A DNA stretch of 64,000 bases, taken from contig JADJFA010000014.1 in the NCBI GenBank assembly GCA_016708875.1, positions 77,245 to 141,244 on the forward strand, in the 5' to 3' direction. The notes under the pieces are model-generated. The model saw nothing but the letters and a program-made list of their open reading frames with translations. It searched no databases and was not told the origin of the DNA. Made by a program: the position numbers and the translations under genes. Shown here piece by piece: positions 18,830 to 26,478 of this stretch (the first letter of the stretch is position 1; the number at the start of each line of letters is the position of its first letter). This DNA is from Lewinellaceae bacterium. Lineage in GTDB: Bacteria > Bacteroidota > Bacteroidia > Chitinophagales > Saprospiraceae.

Positions 18830-19654
18830 TTATTTAGTTTTGCGGCTGATGATAAGCGCGTTGGAAGCCTTTGTCTTGCTCCGAGTCTTAGCACCTTTTG
18901 ATTTAAAGCCTTTCCGTGTACGTGGGTGACCACCGGATGCGCGACCCTCGCCACCACCCATCGGGTGATCCACAGGGTTCATTACTACCGGACGAACCCG
19001 TGGGCGACGACCTTTCCAACGGTTACGGCCTGCCTTACCCATTATTTCAAGGTTGTGGTCAGCATTACCGACGGTACCGATGGTTGCTCGGCAAGTAAGC
19101 AGGATACGACGAACCTCGCCTGAAGGCATACGGACTACCGCAAAACGGTCTTCACGTCCCATCATTACTGCACCCACACCTGCGCTGCGCACCAACTTGC
19201 CGCCTTGACCAGGCTGCATTTCGATGTTGTGCATCATAGCGCCCAATGGCACTTCGGAGAGGTAGAGGCAATTGCCCGTTTCCGGGGCAGCGCCACGACC
19301 TGACTCAATTGTCTGACCAACTTCCAGGCCTTTGGGAGCCAGGATGTAAGCCTTCTCACCATCAGCATAAATCACAAGCGCGATGTTAGCGGTACGGTAA
19401 GGATCGTATTGAATGGAATCAACCGTAGCCTCTCCTTGGTTATCGCGTTTGAAATCAATCATACGATAGCGACGCTTGTGGCCACCACCGCGATAGCGCA
19501 TGGTACGGTGACCATCCGAATTACGGCCACCTGTGCTGCTTGCCGGAGCAATAAGCGACTTTTCAGGTTTTGCGCCCTTAGTCAGTTCGTCTCTTTTTAC
19601 CGCTACGCGAAAGCGTTGTCCTGGCGTTAGCGGGTTAAATTTCTTGACTGCCAT
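18830..19654 (-). CDS. rplB: Ribosomal protein uL2
   Basis: A 274-residue protein needed for subunit association and peptidyl transfer. The motif [22 protein letters not shown] and the C-terminal region with [20 protein letters not shown], which holds the conserved histidine, are present. Confidence 0.98.
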   Translation of the reverse strand: MAVKKFNPLTPGQRFRVAVKRDELTKGAKPEKSLIAPASSTGGRNSDGHRTMRYRGGGHKRRYRMIDFKRDNQGEATVDSIQYDPYRTANIALVIYADGEKAYILAPKGLEVGQTIESGRGAAPETGNCLYLSEVPLGAMMHNIEMQPGQGGKLVRSAGVGAVMMGREDRFAVVRMPSGEVRRILLTCRATIGTVGNADHNLEIMGKAGRNRWKGRRPRVRPVVMNPVDHPMGGGEGRASGGHPRTRKGFKSKGAKTRSKTKASNALIISRKTK

Positions 19655-19730
19655 TTTTTATGTCAGCGTTGATATTAGAGTAGTTGAGAAAGATTTGCTT
19701 GTGCAAGGCTTTCCCTATGCTCGTTCATGT

Positions 19731-20031
19731 TTAGTTGTCGTCGCCTCCGAAGAAGTCAATTTTTTCGCCTGGCGAAAGCGTCACAAAAGCCTTTTTGTAG
19801 GAAGGTTTTGTGCCGCGAACGATGGCTGTTTTGCTGCTGCGAGATTTTGGTTTTCCCGGGATGATCGCGGTGTTGACCCGCGTTACATTCACGTTGAACA
19901 TTTTCTCTACTGCAGCACAAATCTCCAATTTGTTCGCGCCTCTGTTCACTACGAAAGAGTACGTATCCCGCGTGTCAGCGAGTTTGGTGCTTTTCCGTGA
20001 TGACGGGTTTGATTAGAATTTGTTTGCCCAT
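19731..20031 (-). CDS. rplW: Ribosomal protein uL23; apparent frameshift near the start
   Basis: A tunnel-exit protein that docks trigger factor and signal recognition particle. From the ATG at 20031 the reading is MGKQILIKPVITEK, then it runs into a stop. In a shifted frame the expected continuation STKLADTRDTYSFVVNRGANKLEI follows, to the end FFGGDDN. The break lies at about 19989-19995. Two inserted bases would restore ITEKST; removing one base also restores the frame but loses the conserved Lys. Corrected length is about 100 residues. The protein is essential in well-studied bacteria, so an error in the sequence is likely. Confidence 0.9.
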
Positions 20032-20086
20032 TGTAATTTATGGTTGAAAACGGAACATTTTCAGTTCCATTCCTTTCAATTTTTGA

Positions 20087-20779
20087 TCAAGCGCTTTTCT
20101 TTGCCTTCTTGGCTGGTTTGCTTTCGGCTACTGCCTCATTCCCCGAAATATTCTCGTCGTAAATGGCGCTAAACTTTTCAACTGCACTTTCGGCAATGAT
20201 TAGTACACCAGCATTGAGAATCTGATAGGTACTCAAATCACTGGCCGGGGCGATAGCAGCCCGGTCAATATTACGGCACGATTTGTACAGGATTTGGTCG
20301 TAAGCAGGAAGCACTGTGAGTGGCTTTTTGCCTTCTACCTTGAGGCTGCGCAGGATGTTTGCAAATTCCTGCGTCTTTGGAGTTTCGAAAGAAAAGTCTT
20401 CGATGACGAAGATATTGCCTTCAGCAGCTTTTGCAGAGAGTACACTGCGACGAGCCAGACGACGAACTTTAGCGTTCACATCGATGTCATAGTTACGAGG
20501 GCGTGGGCCGAATACACGGCCACCACCACGGTAAAGCGGGTTGTTGATGTCGCCCTTACGTGAACCGCCCGTGCCTTTTTGCTTGTGCAGTTTGCGTGTG
20601 GAGCCGCTCATCTCGCTGCGCTCTTTAGATTTATGCGTGCCCTGACGCTGTGCAGCGAGGTACCGCTTCACGTCGAGCCAAACGCTGTGTTGGTGTGGCT
20701 CAATGCCAAACACCTCTGCGGGCAACTCAACCTTGCGGCCAGTATCTTCGCCTTGTATGTTATAGACTGCAACTTTCAT
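20087..20779 (-). CDS. rplD: Ribosomal protein uL4
   Basis: A 230-residue tunnel protein. The extended loop motif (RKLHKQKGTGGSRKGDINNPLYRGGGRVFGPRPR) and MKVAVYNIQGEDTG start are clear. A lysine-rich tail (AKKAKKSA) follows the usual end. In E. coli L4 represses the S10 operon; no such leader structure is recognised here. Confidence 0.98.
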   Translation of the reverse strand: MKVAVYNIQGEDTGRKVELPAEVFGIEPHQHSVWLDVKRYLAAQRQGTHKSKERSEMSGSTRKLHKQKGTGGSRKGDINNPLYRGGGRVFGPRPRNYDIDVNAKVRRLARRSVLSAKAAEGNIFVIEDFSFETPKTQEFANILRSLKVEGKKPLTVLPAYDQILYKSCRNIDRAAIAPASDLSTYQILNAGVLIIAESAVEKFSAIYDENISGNEAVAESKPAKKAKKSA

Positions 20780-20805
20780 TTCCTCAGGAAATTAAAAGAT
20801 AAAAG

Positions 20806-21430
20806 TTATTTTTCAATGACTACGTACGCTCCCTTGTGACCAGGCACTGCACCCTTTACCAGGATGAGGTTTTGGTCGGGGAAAATCTTGATGACTTGAA
20901 GGCGACGCACTTTCACGCGATCAACCCCCATGTGTCCGCCCATGCGCATCCCTTTCATTACTTTAGCAGCAAAGGAAGAGTTGCCCAAAGAACCCGGAGC
21001 ACGAAGCCGGTTGTGCTGACCGTGTGTTTGTTGCATCACACCGCCGAAGCCGTGGCGCTTTACCACACCCTGAAAGCCTTTACCCTTAGAGGTACCTACC
21101 ACGCTCACTTTGTCTCCTTCCTGAAACACGTCGGTTACCGAAACCTCATCTCCGAGGCTTTTGTCAACGTTCATGTCCCTGAATTCGAGCACCTTGTGCA
21201 ATGGTTCTTCCAAGCCAGCGGCTTTTGAAGTGACCCATCAGGGGCTTAGGGGTGTTCTTGATTTTACGTTCGCCGTAAGCCAATTGGAGGGCCTTGTAGC
21301 CATCTTTGTCTTCCGTGAGCACCTGGGTTACAGTGCAAGGACCTGCTTCGATGATCGTGACTGCAACGTTTTTACCGTTGTTGTCGTAGATGCTGGTCAT
21401 TCCCAATTTTTTGCCAATCAGACCGTTCAC
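20806..21430 (-). CDS. rplC: Ribosomal protein uL3; apparent frameshift in an A run
   Basis: A core large-subunit assembly protein. The N-terminal part ([20 protein letters not shown] through KPLMGHFK) is in one frame and the remainder ([14 protein letters not shown] through [14 protein letters not shown] to VVIEK) is in another. They meet at an A4 run on the minus strand (21223-21226). Three or six A would restore a protein of about 207 residues. I chose the GTG at 21430 because it gives the standard L3 start [11 protein letters not shown]; an in-frame ATG 72 bases upstream would add unrelated residues. Confidence 0.9.
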
Positions 21431-21642
21431 GTTCTGTAAGAATTTTATGGTTGAACGACGTTGCGTTTCGTTGACGTGGTTCCCGATTGTGCAGATACAC
21501 AAAAAGCGACTTTCCGTTTAACGGAACCGCTTGCGGAAATGGCAGTTATTCGGAATAACCCGGAACACTTTGACCACTACCGGAAACCACAAACATTTGA
21601 ATCAAAAAGCCGCCTTTGAATAATCTAGGGCGACCAAGCGCA

Positions 21643-21951
21643 TTAGGTGAGCTTGACTTGAATGTCAACACCGCTCGGGAGTTCCAACTTGGAGAGAGCG
21701 TCCACCGTCTTCTGTGTCGGTGTGTAGATTTCAATCAAGCGCTTGTGGGTGCGCAACTGGAACTGCTCCCGAGCTTTCTTGTTCACGTGCGGCGAGCGCA
21801 AAACGGTGAAAATTTCTTTCTCAGTGGGCAGCGGAATCGGGCCAGTTACTACAGCACCACTCGCACGCACGGTTTTGACGATTTTCTCAGTGGACTTGTC
21901 CACTAAGTTGTAGTCGTAAGACCGGAGTTTGATGCGAATTTTCTGATTCAT
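21643..21951 (-). CDS. rpsJ: Ribosomal protein uS10
   Basis: A 102-residue small-subunit protein, first gene of the operon. Motifs [26 protein letters not shown] and [10 protein letters not shown] are typical. The usual neighbours fusA, rpsG and rpsL do not precede it here; the next gene upstream is a secreted protein. The spacer to rplC (about 210 bases) holds small palindromes such as TTCCGTT/AACGGAA. Confidence 0.98.
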   Translation of the reverse strand: MNQKIRIKLRSYDYNLVDKSTEKIVKTVRASGAVVTGPIPLPTEKEIFTVLRSPHVNKKAREQFQLRTHKRLIEIYTPTQKTVDALSKLELPSGVDIQVKLT

Positions 21952-22041
21952 TACCTCGTAAATACTTTAAATTTCAATTTTAGCCTTTTGGAAGATGGCA
22001 AACAGAACTTAATTTTGAATGCCCTTTTTCCTAAGCGGCTG

Positions 22042-22073
22042 CAAAGGTAGAAACACCTGGGACTAATTTCCAA
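22042..22073 (-). promoter_or_regulatory. Promoter of the S10-spc-alpha operon
   Basis: On the minus strand TTG (22071-22073), 21 bases, then TACCTTTG (22042-22049) matches the Bacteroidota housekeeping promoter. It lies about 90 bases before the rpsJ start and would give a leader of about 85 bases. Confidence 0.7.
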
Positions 22074-22087
22074 ATAGGTTTGAAAAT

Positions 22088-23071
22088 TTATTGAAAAAAA
22101 CAAAATGCCTTTGGACAGCAAGCCCCAAAGCAGCGCCTTCCTTGACTTGGCTGCCTGCCTGCGGTAGGCGGGGCATTCCTCTCCTTCACACACTTGCCGC
22201 TCTTTACCATAGCGCCACCCAATTCCACACCCCAAAAATAAATGCCTGCTGGCAACGACGCGGTTTCGACTTCTACACTCCCGGAAAACCTCTGCCGACG
22301 CACCACATTTCCAATATGGTTAATAAGCAGCAAGGTGCCCGGCTCTGAAAGCGTCTCAGTCCTTATATATAGGACTTCGTGAAAAGGGTTGGGGGAAATC
22401 TCTATGCCATCCGCCGTGTCCGGGACAATGGTCGTGGAGATGGTGGAATAGATGGTGTCGCAAGGATAAGGTGCAAAATGGAAGGAGGTGTCCGGAGTTT
22501 CAAAGCAACGGAGGTTCCAAACCGGCAACTCCCACATAGCGAATTTTGGTGCAAAAAGCGATTCATTGCCCACCTTTTCAAATATCCGCTCTCCCCAGTC
22601 ATAGAAAAAGCCATGACTAATGTGCCAGACCTTCATGCTTCCTCCTTTGATGGCTATGCTGCTGATGGAGTCCACTTTGATGGTATCTGCATAAAGGGCA
22701 TTCCCTTCATTATCGTAGGACAATACCCCGCCAACTACCCATATATCTCCTACTTCTGCCGTAAAATCGTAGAGCATTTCAAATTGGTTTGTCCATGTGC
22801 TGTAAAAAAATACCGTGTCGTTCTGGGTATAGACATACGTTGGGTTGGGAAGTGGCCCTATAGAAGGCCAGGAAACGACCAATTTGCTACACCACTTGCC
22901 CTCATAGTTTTCCTTGGAAACTGATTCCATGATGTGAGGGACCTCTCTTTGCGCAAAATCTAACTCAGTATAATACCACTTCGCACCCACCGGGGCGAAG
23001 TCGAAGCCTTGGGCAGCAAGGTTGGTTATGGCCGAGAAAGTCAATAGGTGTACGAGTAGATACTTTTTCAT
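22088..23071 (-). CDS. Secreted T9SS cargo protein, function unknown
   Basis: A 327-residue protein with a signal peptide (MKKYLLVHLLTFSAITNLAAQ); the ATG at 23071 was chosen for that reason. The middle is an unrecognised beta-rich domain. Near residues 230-300 is a type A T9SS sorting domain (GIEISPNPF, LPAGIYFWGVEL). The normal end would be about VKSGKCVKE, but the frame goes on for some 30 Cys- and Arg-rich residues. That part is coded by a spacer repeat (CCTGCCTGCGGTAGGC, 22149-22165). The extra tail would be odd for a T9SS signal, which normally ends the protein, so a lost stop or an indel is possible. Confidence 0.75.
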   Translation of the reverse strand: MKKYLLVHLLTFSAITNLAAQGFDFAPVGAKWYYTELDFAQREVPHIMESVSKENYEGKWCSKLVVSWPSIGPLPNPTYVYTQNDTVFFYSTWTNQFEMLYDFTAEVGDIWVVGGVLSYDNEGNALYADTIKVDSISSIAIKGGSMKVWHISHGFFYDWGERIFEKVGNESLFAPKFAMWELPVWNLRCFETPDTSFHFAPYPCDTIYSTISTTIVPDTADGIEISPNPFHEVLYIRTETLSEPGTLLLINHIGNVVRRQRFSGSVEVETASLPAGIYFWGVELGGAMVKSGKCVKERNAPPTAGRQPSQGRRCFGACCPKAFCFFQ

Positions 23072-23501
23072 GGTGCAATGGATTTTATGATGAGCATTGG
23101 CCTGCGAAAAGTACATCTTTTACATGCTCACCATGACCATGTTATTACAAGTTTGCCCAATACGGGCAAAATCCAATCCCACGCTCGCTTGCACAGCTTA
23201 TCTAACACCCCAAACCCGTCAACTCAATGTTTTTATTTGGCAGTTTTAACAATGGATTCAAGCAAGCAGTCAACCCCTTCTAAAATTGTCTGCATTCATC
23301 CATTTGGGGAAATAATTGTTGGCAAAACACCAAACTCTACCCGCCGAACCCTTTCATTTTTACGCCACTACCTGACAGAAACGGTTTATTAACAAAACTT
23401 ACAGAGGTTTGACCCTTCAATGCTTGCAAATCATTCTGTCACGCCCTACCTTTGCCCAACTTTTTGATCCGAAATTATATTTCACAACCAAACTACGCGA
23501 T
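23072..23501. other. Intergenic region between divergent T9SS and Lrp genes
   Basis: About 430 bases with no convincing gene. Only the promoter of the Lrp-like gene (23424-23454) is recognised. Open frames here are short and have no family resemblance. Confidence 0.5.
23424..23454 (+). promoter_or_regulatory. Promoter of the Lrp/AsnC gene
   Basis: TTG (23424-23426), exactly 20 bases, then TACCTTTG (23447-23454) matches the Bacteroidota promoter consensus. It stands about 48 bases before the start codon. Confidence 0.7.
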
Positions 23502-23981
23502 ATGTCTGAGAAATTGGATAAAATTGATTTGAAGATCCTGAAAATTCTGCAAGAGAACAGCAAGATCACTAATCTCGACCTCTCTAAAAAAATTGGCCTC
23601 TCACCTGCTCCCACCTTGGAGCGCGTGAAAAAATTGGAACAGAGCGATATCATTCAGAGCTACCACGCCCACGTGAATCCGACGCAGATGGGCCTGAATG
23701 TCAAGACTTTTGTACTGGTGTCCTTGGCCTGGAAGAAGGAAAACGCCCTCAACAGCTTCCTCGAAAAGATCGGGAAAATTGACGAGGTTACGGAATGCTA
23801 TATCATCACAGGCGAAGCAGATTTCCTGATGAAGATTATCTGCAAGGACATTCCTACTTACGAGCAATTGCTCTTCAAGACCATCAGCCAGATCGAAGAA
23901 ATTGAGCGGCTGAAGACCCTGATGACGCTCTCGACCGTGAAAGACGCAAAATTGCTGCCTTTCAATTACGACGAAAAGTAA
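23502..23981 (+). CDS. Lrp/AsnC family transcription regulator
   Basis: A 159-residue regulator. An N-terminal helix-turn-helix (LDLSKKIGLSPAPTLERVKKLE, about residues 25-47) is followed by the ligand-binding RAM domain (about 65-150) with the typical GEADFLMKIICKD strand. Members sense amino acids and regulate their metabolism as octameric rings; the ligand here is unknown. The ATG at 23502 (MSEKLDKIDLK) is the usual start. It is monocistronic, with its own promoter and terminator. Confidence 0.92.
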   Translation: MSEKLDKIDLKILKILQENSKITNLDLSKKIGLSPAPTLERVKKLEQSDIIQSYHAHVNPTQMGLNVKTFVLVSLAWKKENALNSFLEKIGKIDEVTECYIITGEADFLMKIICKDIPTYEQLLFKTISQIEEIERLKTLMTLSTVKDAKLLPFNYDEK

Positions 23982-24003
23982 GTTTGGCGCTGCCAAATTG
24001 CAT

Positions 24004-24042
24004 AAAGCCCTCCCAGATCATACGATTTGGGAGGGCTTTTGC
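24004..24042 (+). terminator. Terminator after the Lrp/AsnC gene
   Basis: A perfect 12-bp stem (24004-24015 with 24028-24039, core AAAGCCCTCCCA) with a T-rich end 22 bases after the stop codon. Confidence 0.85.
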
Positions 24043-24149
24043 TTTATAAAAGAATTCAAAAAAAGTTTTTAATCAAATTGCACTTGTATTGTTTTTTGTT
24101 TCAGACTTTTGTCAAAATTAAACAGTACAAAACGTAAAATTGATTTCAC

Positions 24150-24956
24150 ATGAAAATTCCACTATGGCTCATCGGCCTGCTATTCGCGGGCTACACAGCT
24201 TGGTGCGTCAACTTCTGGCATTGCAATGTATGCCACTGTTGCGAAGGCACTACCGCTGCGACGACCGCCTCGGAAACTACTGGCGTTCCGCTCTTCAACT
24301 GGAACGCCGACAAGTCCGTAGCTGACGCAAAATTCCCCGACTGGAAAAAAAACCTGATTGAAACCAAAGGTCACCAAGGTGACACCCTCTTAATCACTGG
24401 TTTTTATCGCGCCAATGAAGCCGATGGTGAAAAACTAGCCTTGGCCCGCGCCGCTTCCATCCGCGACATGCTCGCGCCCCAGTTCCCATCCGACCGTGTG
24501 AAATTAGCCGCCAAACTGGTGGACGACGGCCTTACCGAAGCCAACGGCCCCAAAGAAAGCGCAAGTACCTCCTGGCTTAAAATGGTCTTGAAAAAAGAAG
24601 ACAGTGCGATTATTGAGTCCGATCAAGACGTGATTCTGCTCTTCCCTTACAATTCGACGGAAAAAGAAAGCGACCCGAAAGTGGACGCTTACCTTAAGGA
24701 ACTTTGCGAGAAGCATAAAGCCAGCACTGCTACCTTCTCGGTTGTGGGCCACACCGACGAGGTGGGTTCTGACGAGAGCAACATGGCCTTTGGGGCTGCC
24801 CGTGCTAAATCAGTGGCCAAAATCCTGACTTCCAACGGCATCGCCGCTTCCCGCATTACCACCAACTCCAAAGGCGAAACCGAGCCTGTGGCGCCCAACG
24901 ACACTGAAGATGGCCGCCACCAGAATCGCCGGGTAGTTATCACCGTCAACCGTTAA
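24150..24956 (+). CDS. OmpA-like peptidoglycan-binding protein with N-terminal anchor
   Basis: A 268-residue protein. Residues 4-22 are hydrophobic and likely a membrane anchor or uncleaved signal, followed by a cysteine cluster (CNVCHCC). Residues 70-140 resemble a degenerate OmpA-like domain. Residues about 170-268 are a clear OmpA C-terminal domain (VVGHTDEVGSDESNMAFGAARA, then NRRVVITV), with the Asp and Arg that contact diaminopimelate. It probably ties a membrane component to peptidoglycan. The next gene starts 20 bases downstream, so the two form an operon. Confidence 0.82.
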   Translation: MKIPLWLIGLLFAGYTAWCVNFWHCNVCHCCEGTTAATTASETTGVPLFNWNADKSVADAKFPDWKKNLIETKGHQGDTLLITGFYRANEADGEKLALARAASIRDMLAPQFPSDRVKLAAKLVDDGLTEANGPKESASTSWLKMVLKKEDSAIIESDQDVILLFPYNSTEKESDPKVDAYLKELCEKHKASTATFSVVGHTDEVGSDESNMAFGAARAKSVAKILTSNGIAASRITTNSKGETEPVAPNDTEDGRHQNRRVVITVNR

Positions 24957-24977
24957 ACATTCAAAACAAAACTAGCC

Positions 24978-25626
24978 ATGCTTTCACATATTCTTTTGAA
25001 CTGCAGCATCTGGGACAATTTGCCTACTGCACTTGCACTTTGTCTCCTCCCATTCCTCCTAGGCTGGCTCGCCGCCCGCACCTATTTCAAAGTAGGCTGG
25101 CTGCGCGATCAAATTGCTGAACTTACCGGGCGTGTCAGCACACTCACCGAAGAACTGACCGACACCCGTATGAAACTTGCTGCCGCTGAAGCCGACAGCG
25201 AAGCAAAAGCCGAACAAATCCGCAAATTGAAGAGCGACCTTATTATGTGCGAAGGAGAGCGCATGGCATTGCGCGAGCAAGCCGCCAACACTGGAGGCGG
25301 AGCAAGCAAAAAATCGGCAGTGGCAGCAGCAGCAATAGCCACGACTATAATGTTTGCCGACAAAAAATGGAAGACGGACGACCTGAAAATCGTAGAAGGC
25401 ATTGGGCCGAAAATTGAAGAACTTTTCCACAAAGCGGGCATTAAAACCTGGAAAGCCCTCTTCTGAAACTTCCGTTGACCGCATGCGGGAAATCCTGGAC
25501 GCTGCCGGACCAAGTTACAATATCCATGACCCCAGCACCTGGGCGCAGCAAGCCGGCCTTGCAGACCAAGGCAAATGGGACGAACTCAAAAAATGGCAGG
25601 ATGAACTGAATGCAGGGAAATCCTAG
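24978..25626 (+). CDS. Membrane-anchored coiled-coil protein with helix-hairpin-helix domain; apparent frameshift
   Basis: The first frame gives a membrane span (residues about 14-32), a coiled coil (about 40-95), an Ala/Thr-rich linker and the beginning of a helix-hairpin-helix domain (DLKIVEGIGPKIEELFHKAGIKTWKAL), then stops. The second frame continues it without gap: SETSVDRMREILDAAG, DPSTWAQQAGLA, ending KWQDELNAGKS. One extra T at 25461-25462 explains the break. The corrected protein has 215 residues. This fold in soluble proteins binds DNA or proteins; here it would face the cytoplasm if the anchor is N-terminal. Terminator follows. Confidence 0.78.
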
Positions 25627-25656
25627 CCTGCTGTTTCATTAGTGATCGAATATTGC

Positions 25657-25692
25657 AAGTGGCCGACCAGGATTTGGTCGGTCACTTTTTTT
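25657..25692 (+). terminator. Terminator after the OmpA/HHH pair
   Basis: An 11-bp stem with one G-T pair (25658-25668 with 25675-25685, core GGCCGACC) runs into seven T. Confidence 0.8.
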
Positions 25693-25763
25693 GTGCCTTC
25701 CCTAACCTGGGCTAGAACATAAAAGGCAGAATTTCCGACCTTTAACCCCACAAACCACCCGCC

Positions 25764-26333
25764 ATGCCCAAACTCGACGAACAACTCAAAGCCGCTATCA
25801 CACGGATGTCGGTGGCTGAAAAAGATAAAATACTGTTGCGCCTGGTCGCAAAAGACGAAAAACTGGTGCGCAAACTTATTTTTGAACTCATAGAAGGCGG
25901 AGAAACCCGCGATGAGCGCGCTGCTGCACTACGGGACGAAATCGCAAATGACCTCGCCAAGGAAAAGAAAGACTATCTCACTCCAGGCTACCTGTTGCTT
26001 TACCTGCGTCATTGGAACGCCCGTATCAACGAACATGTGTTGGCCACCAAAGACAAATCGGGCGAGGTGTCGCTCGTGCTTTTCATGCTCGCCGAAGCGT
26101 TCAGGCTGCATCATAAAATGCTCAAAAAATTTCCTGAAAAGCGGAGTGATACCTTCGCTCCGTATGTGGTGAAACGTACCGCAGCCATCTTAACCAAGGC
26201 TAAAAAACTTCACGAAGACTATTTTATTGAGTTCCGTGGCGATGCCCAGGAATTGCTGGAGCATATTTGGTCGTTCAGACCCACGGCGGTGCTGGCGGAG
26301 GAGCAGGGGCTGGTGCGGTATTGGGACCTGTGA
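25764..26333 (+). CDS. Unrecognised helical protein
   Basis: A 189-residue, charged, mostly helical protein with no signal peptide, probably cytosolic. The start MPKLDEQLKAAITRMSVAEKDKILLRLVAKDEKLVRKL suggests a helical repeat or ferritin-like bundle. I recognise no family. It begins 72 bases after a terminator, so it probably has its own promoter, and it ends in front of a long palindrome. Confidence 0.65.
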   Translation: MPKLDEQLKAAITRMSVAEKDKILLRLVAKDEKLVRKLIFELIEGGETRDERAAALRDEIANDLAKEKKDYLTPGYLLLYLRHWNARINEHVLATKDKSGEVSLVLFMLAEAFRLHHKMLKKFPEKRSDTFAPYVVKRTAAILTKAKKLHEDYFIEFRGDAQELLEHIWSFRPTAVLAEEQGLVRYWDL

Positions 26334-26334
26334 A

Positions 26335-26478
26335 AATGTCCAATGTCCAACAAGGAATTTCCAATTTCCAAATAGCCCTGATCTAAAAATCCCATCTGAA
26401 ATCTGCCTTCAGTTACCACTTTCTCAAGAGCAGCGCCAACTTGGACATTGGAAATTCCTTGTTGGACATTGGACATTT
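26335..26478. repeat. 38-bp inverted repeat of TGTCCAATGTCCAAC type
   Basis: Arms 26335-26372 and 26441-26478 pair over 38 bases with one mismatch, around a 68-base loop. The arms contain reiterated TGTCCAA words. It separates two convergent genes, touching the stop codon of each, and could terminate both. Confidence 0.85.

Noticed and set aside
26335..26478. Hairpin as a small RNA gene
   Set aside because: Nothing beyond the inverted repeat suggests a transcript of its own; termination or a mobile repeat is simpler.
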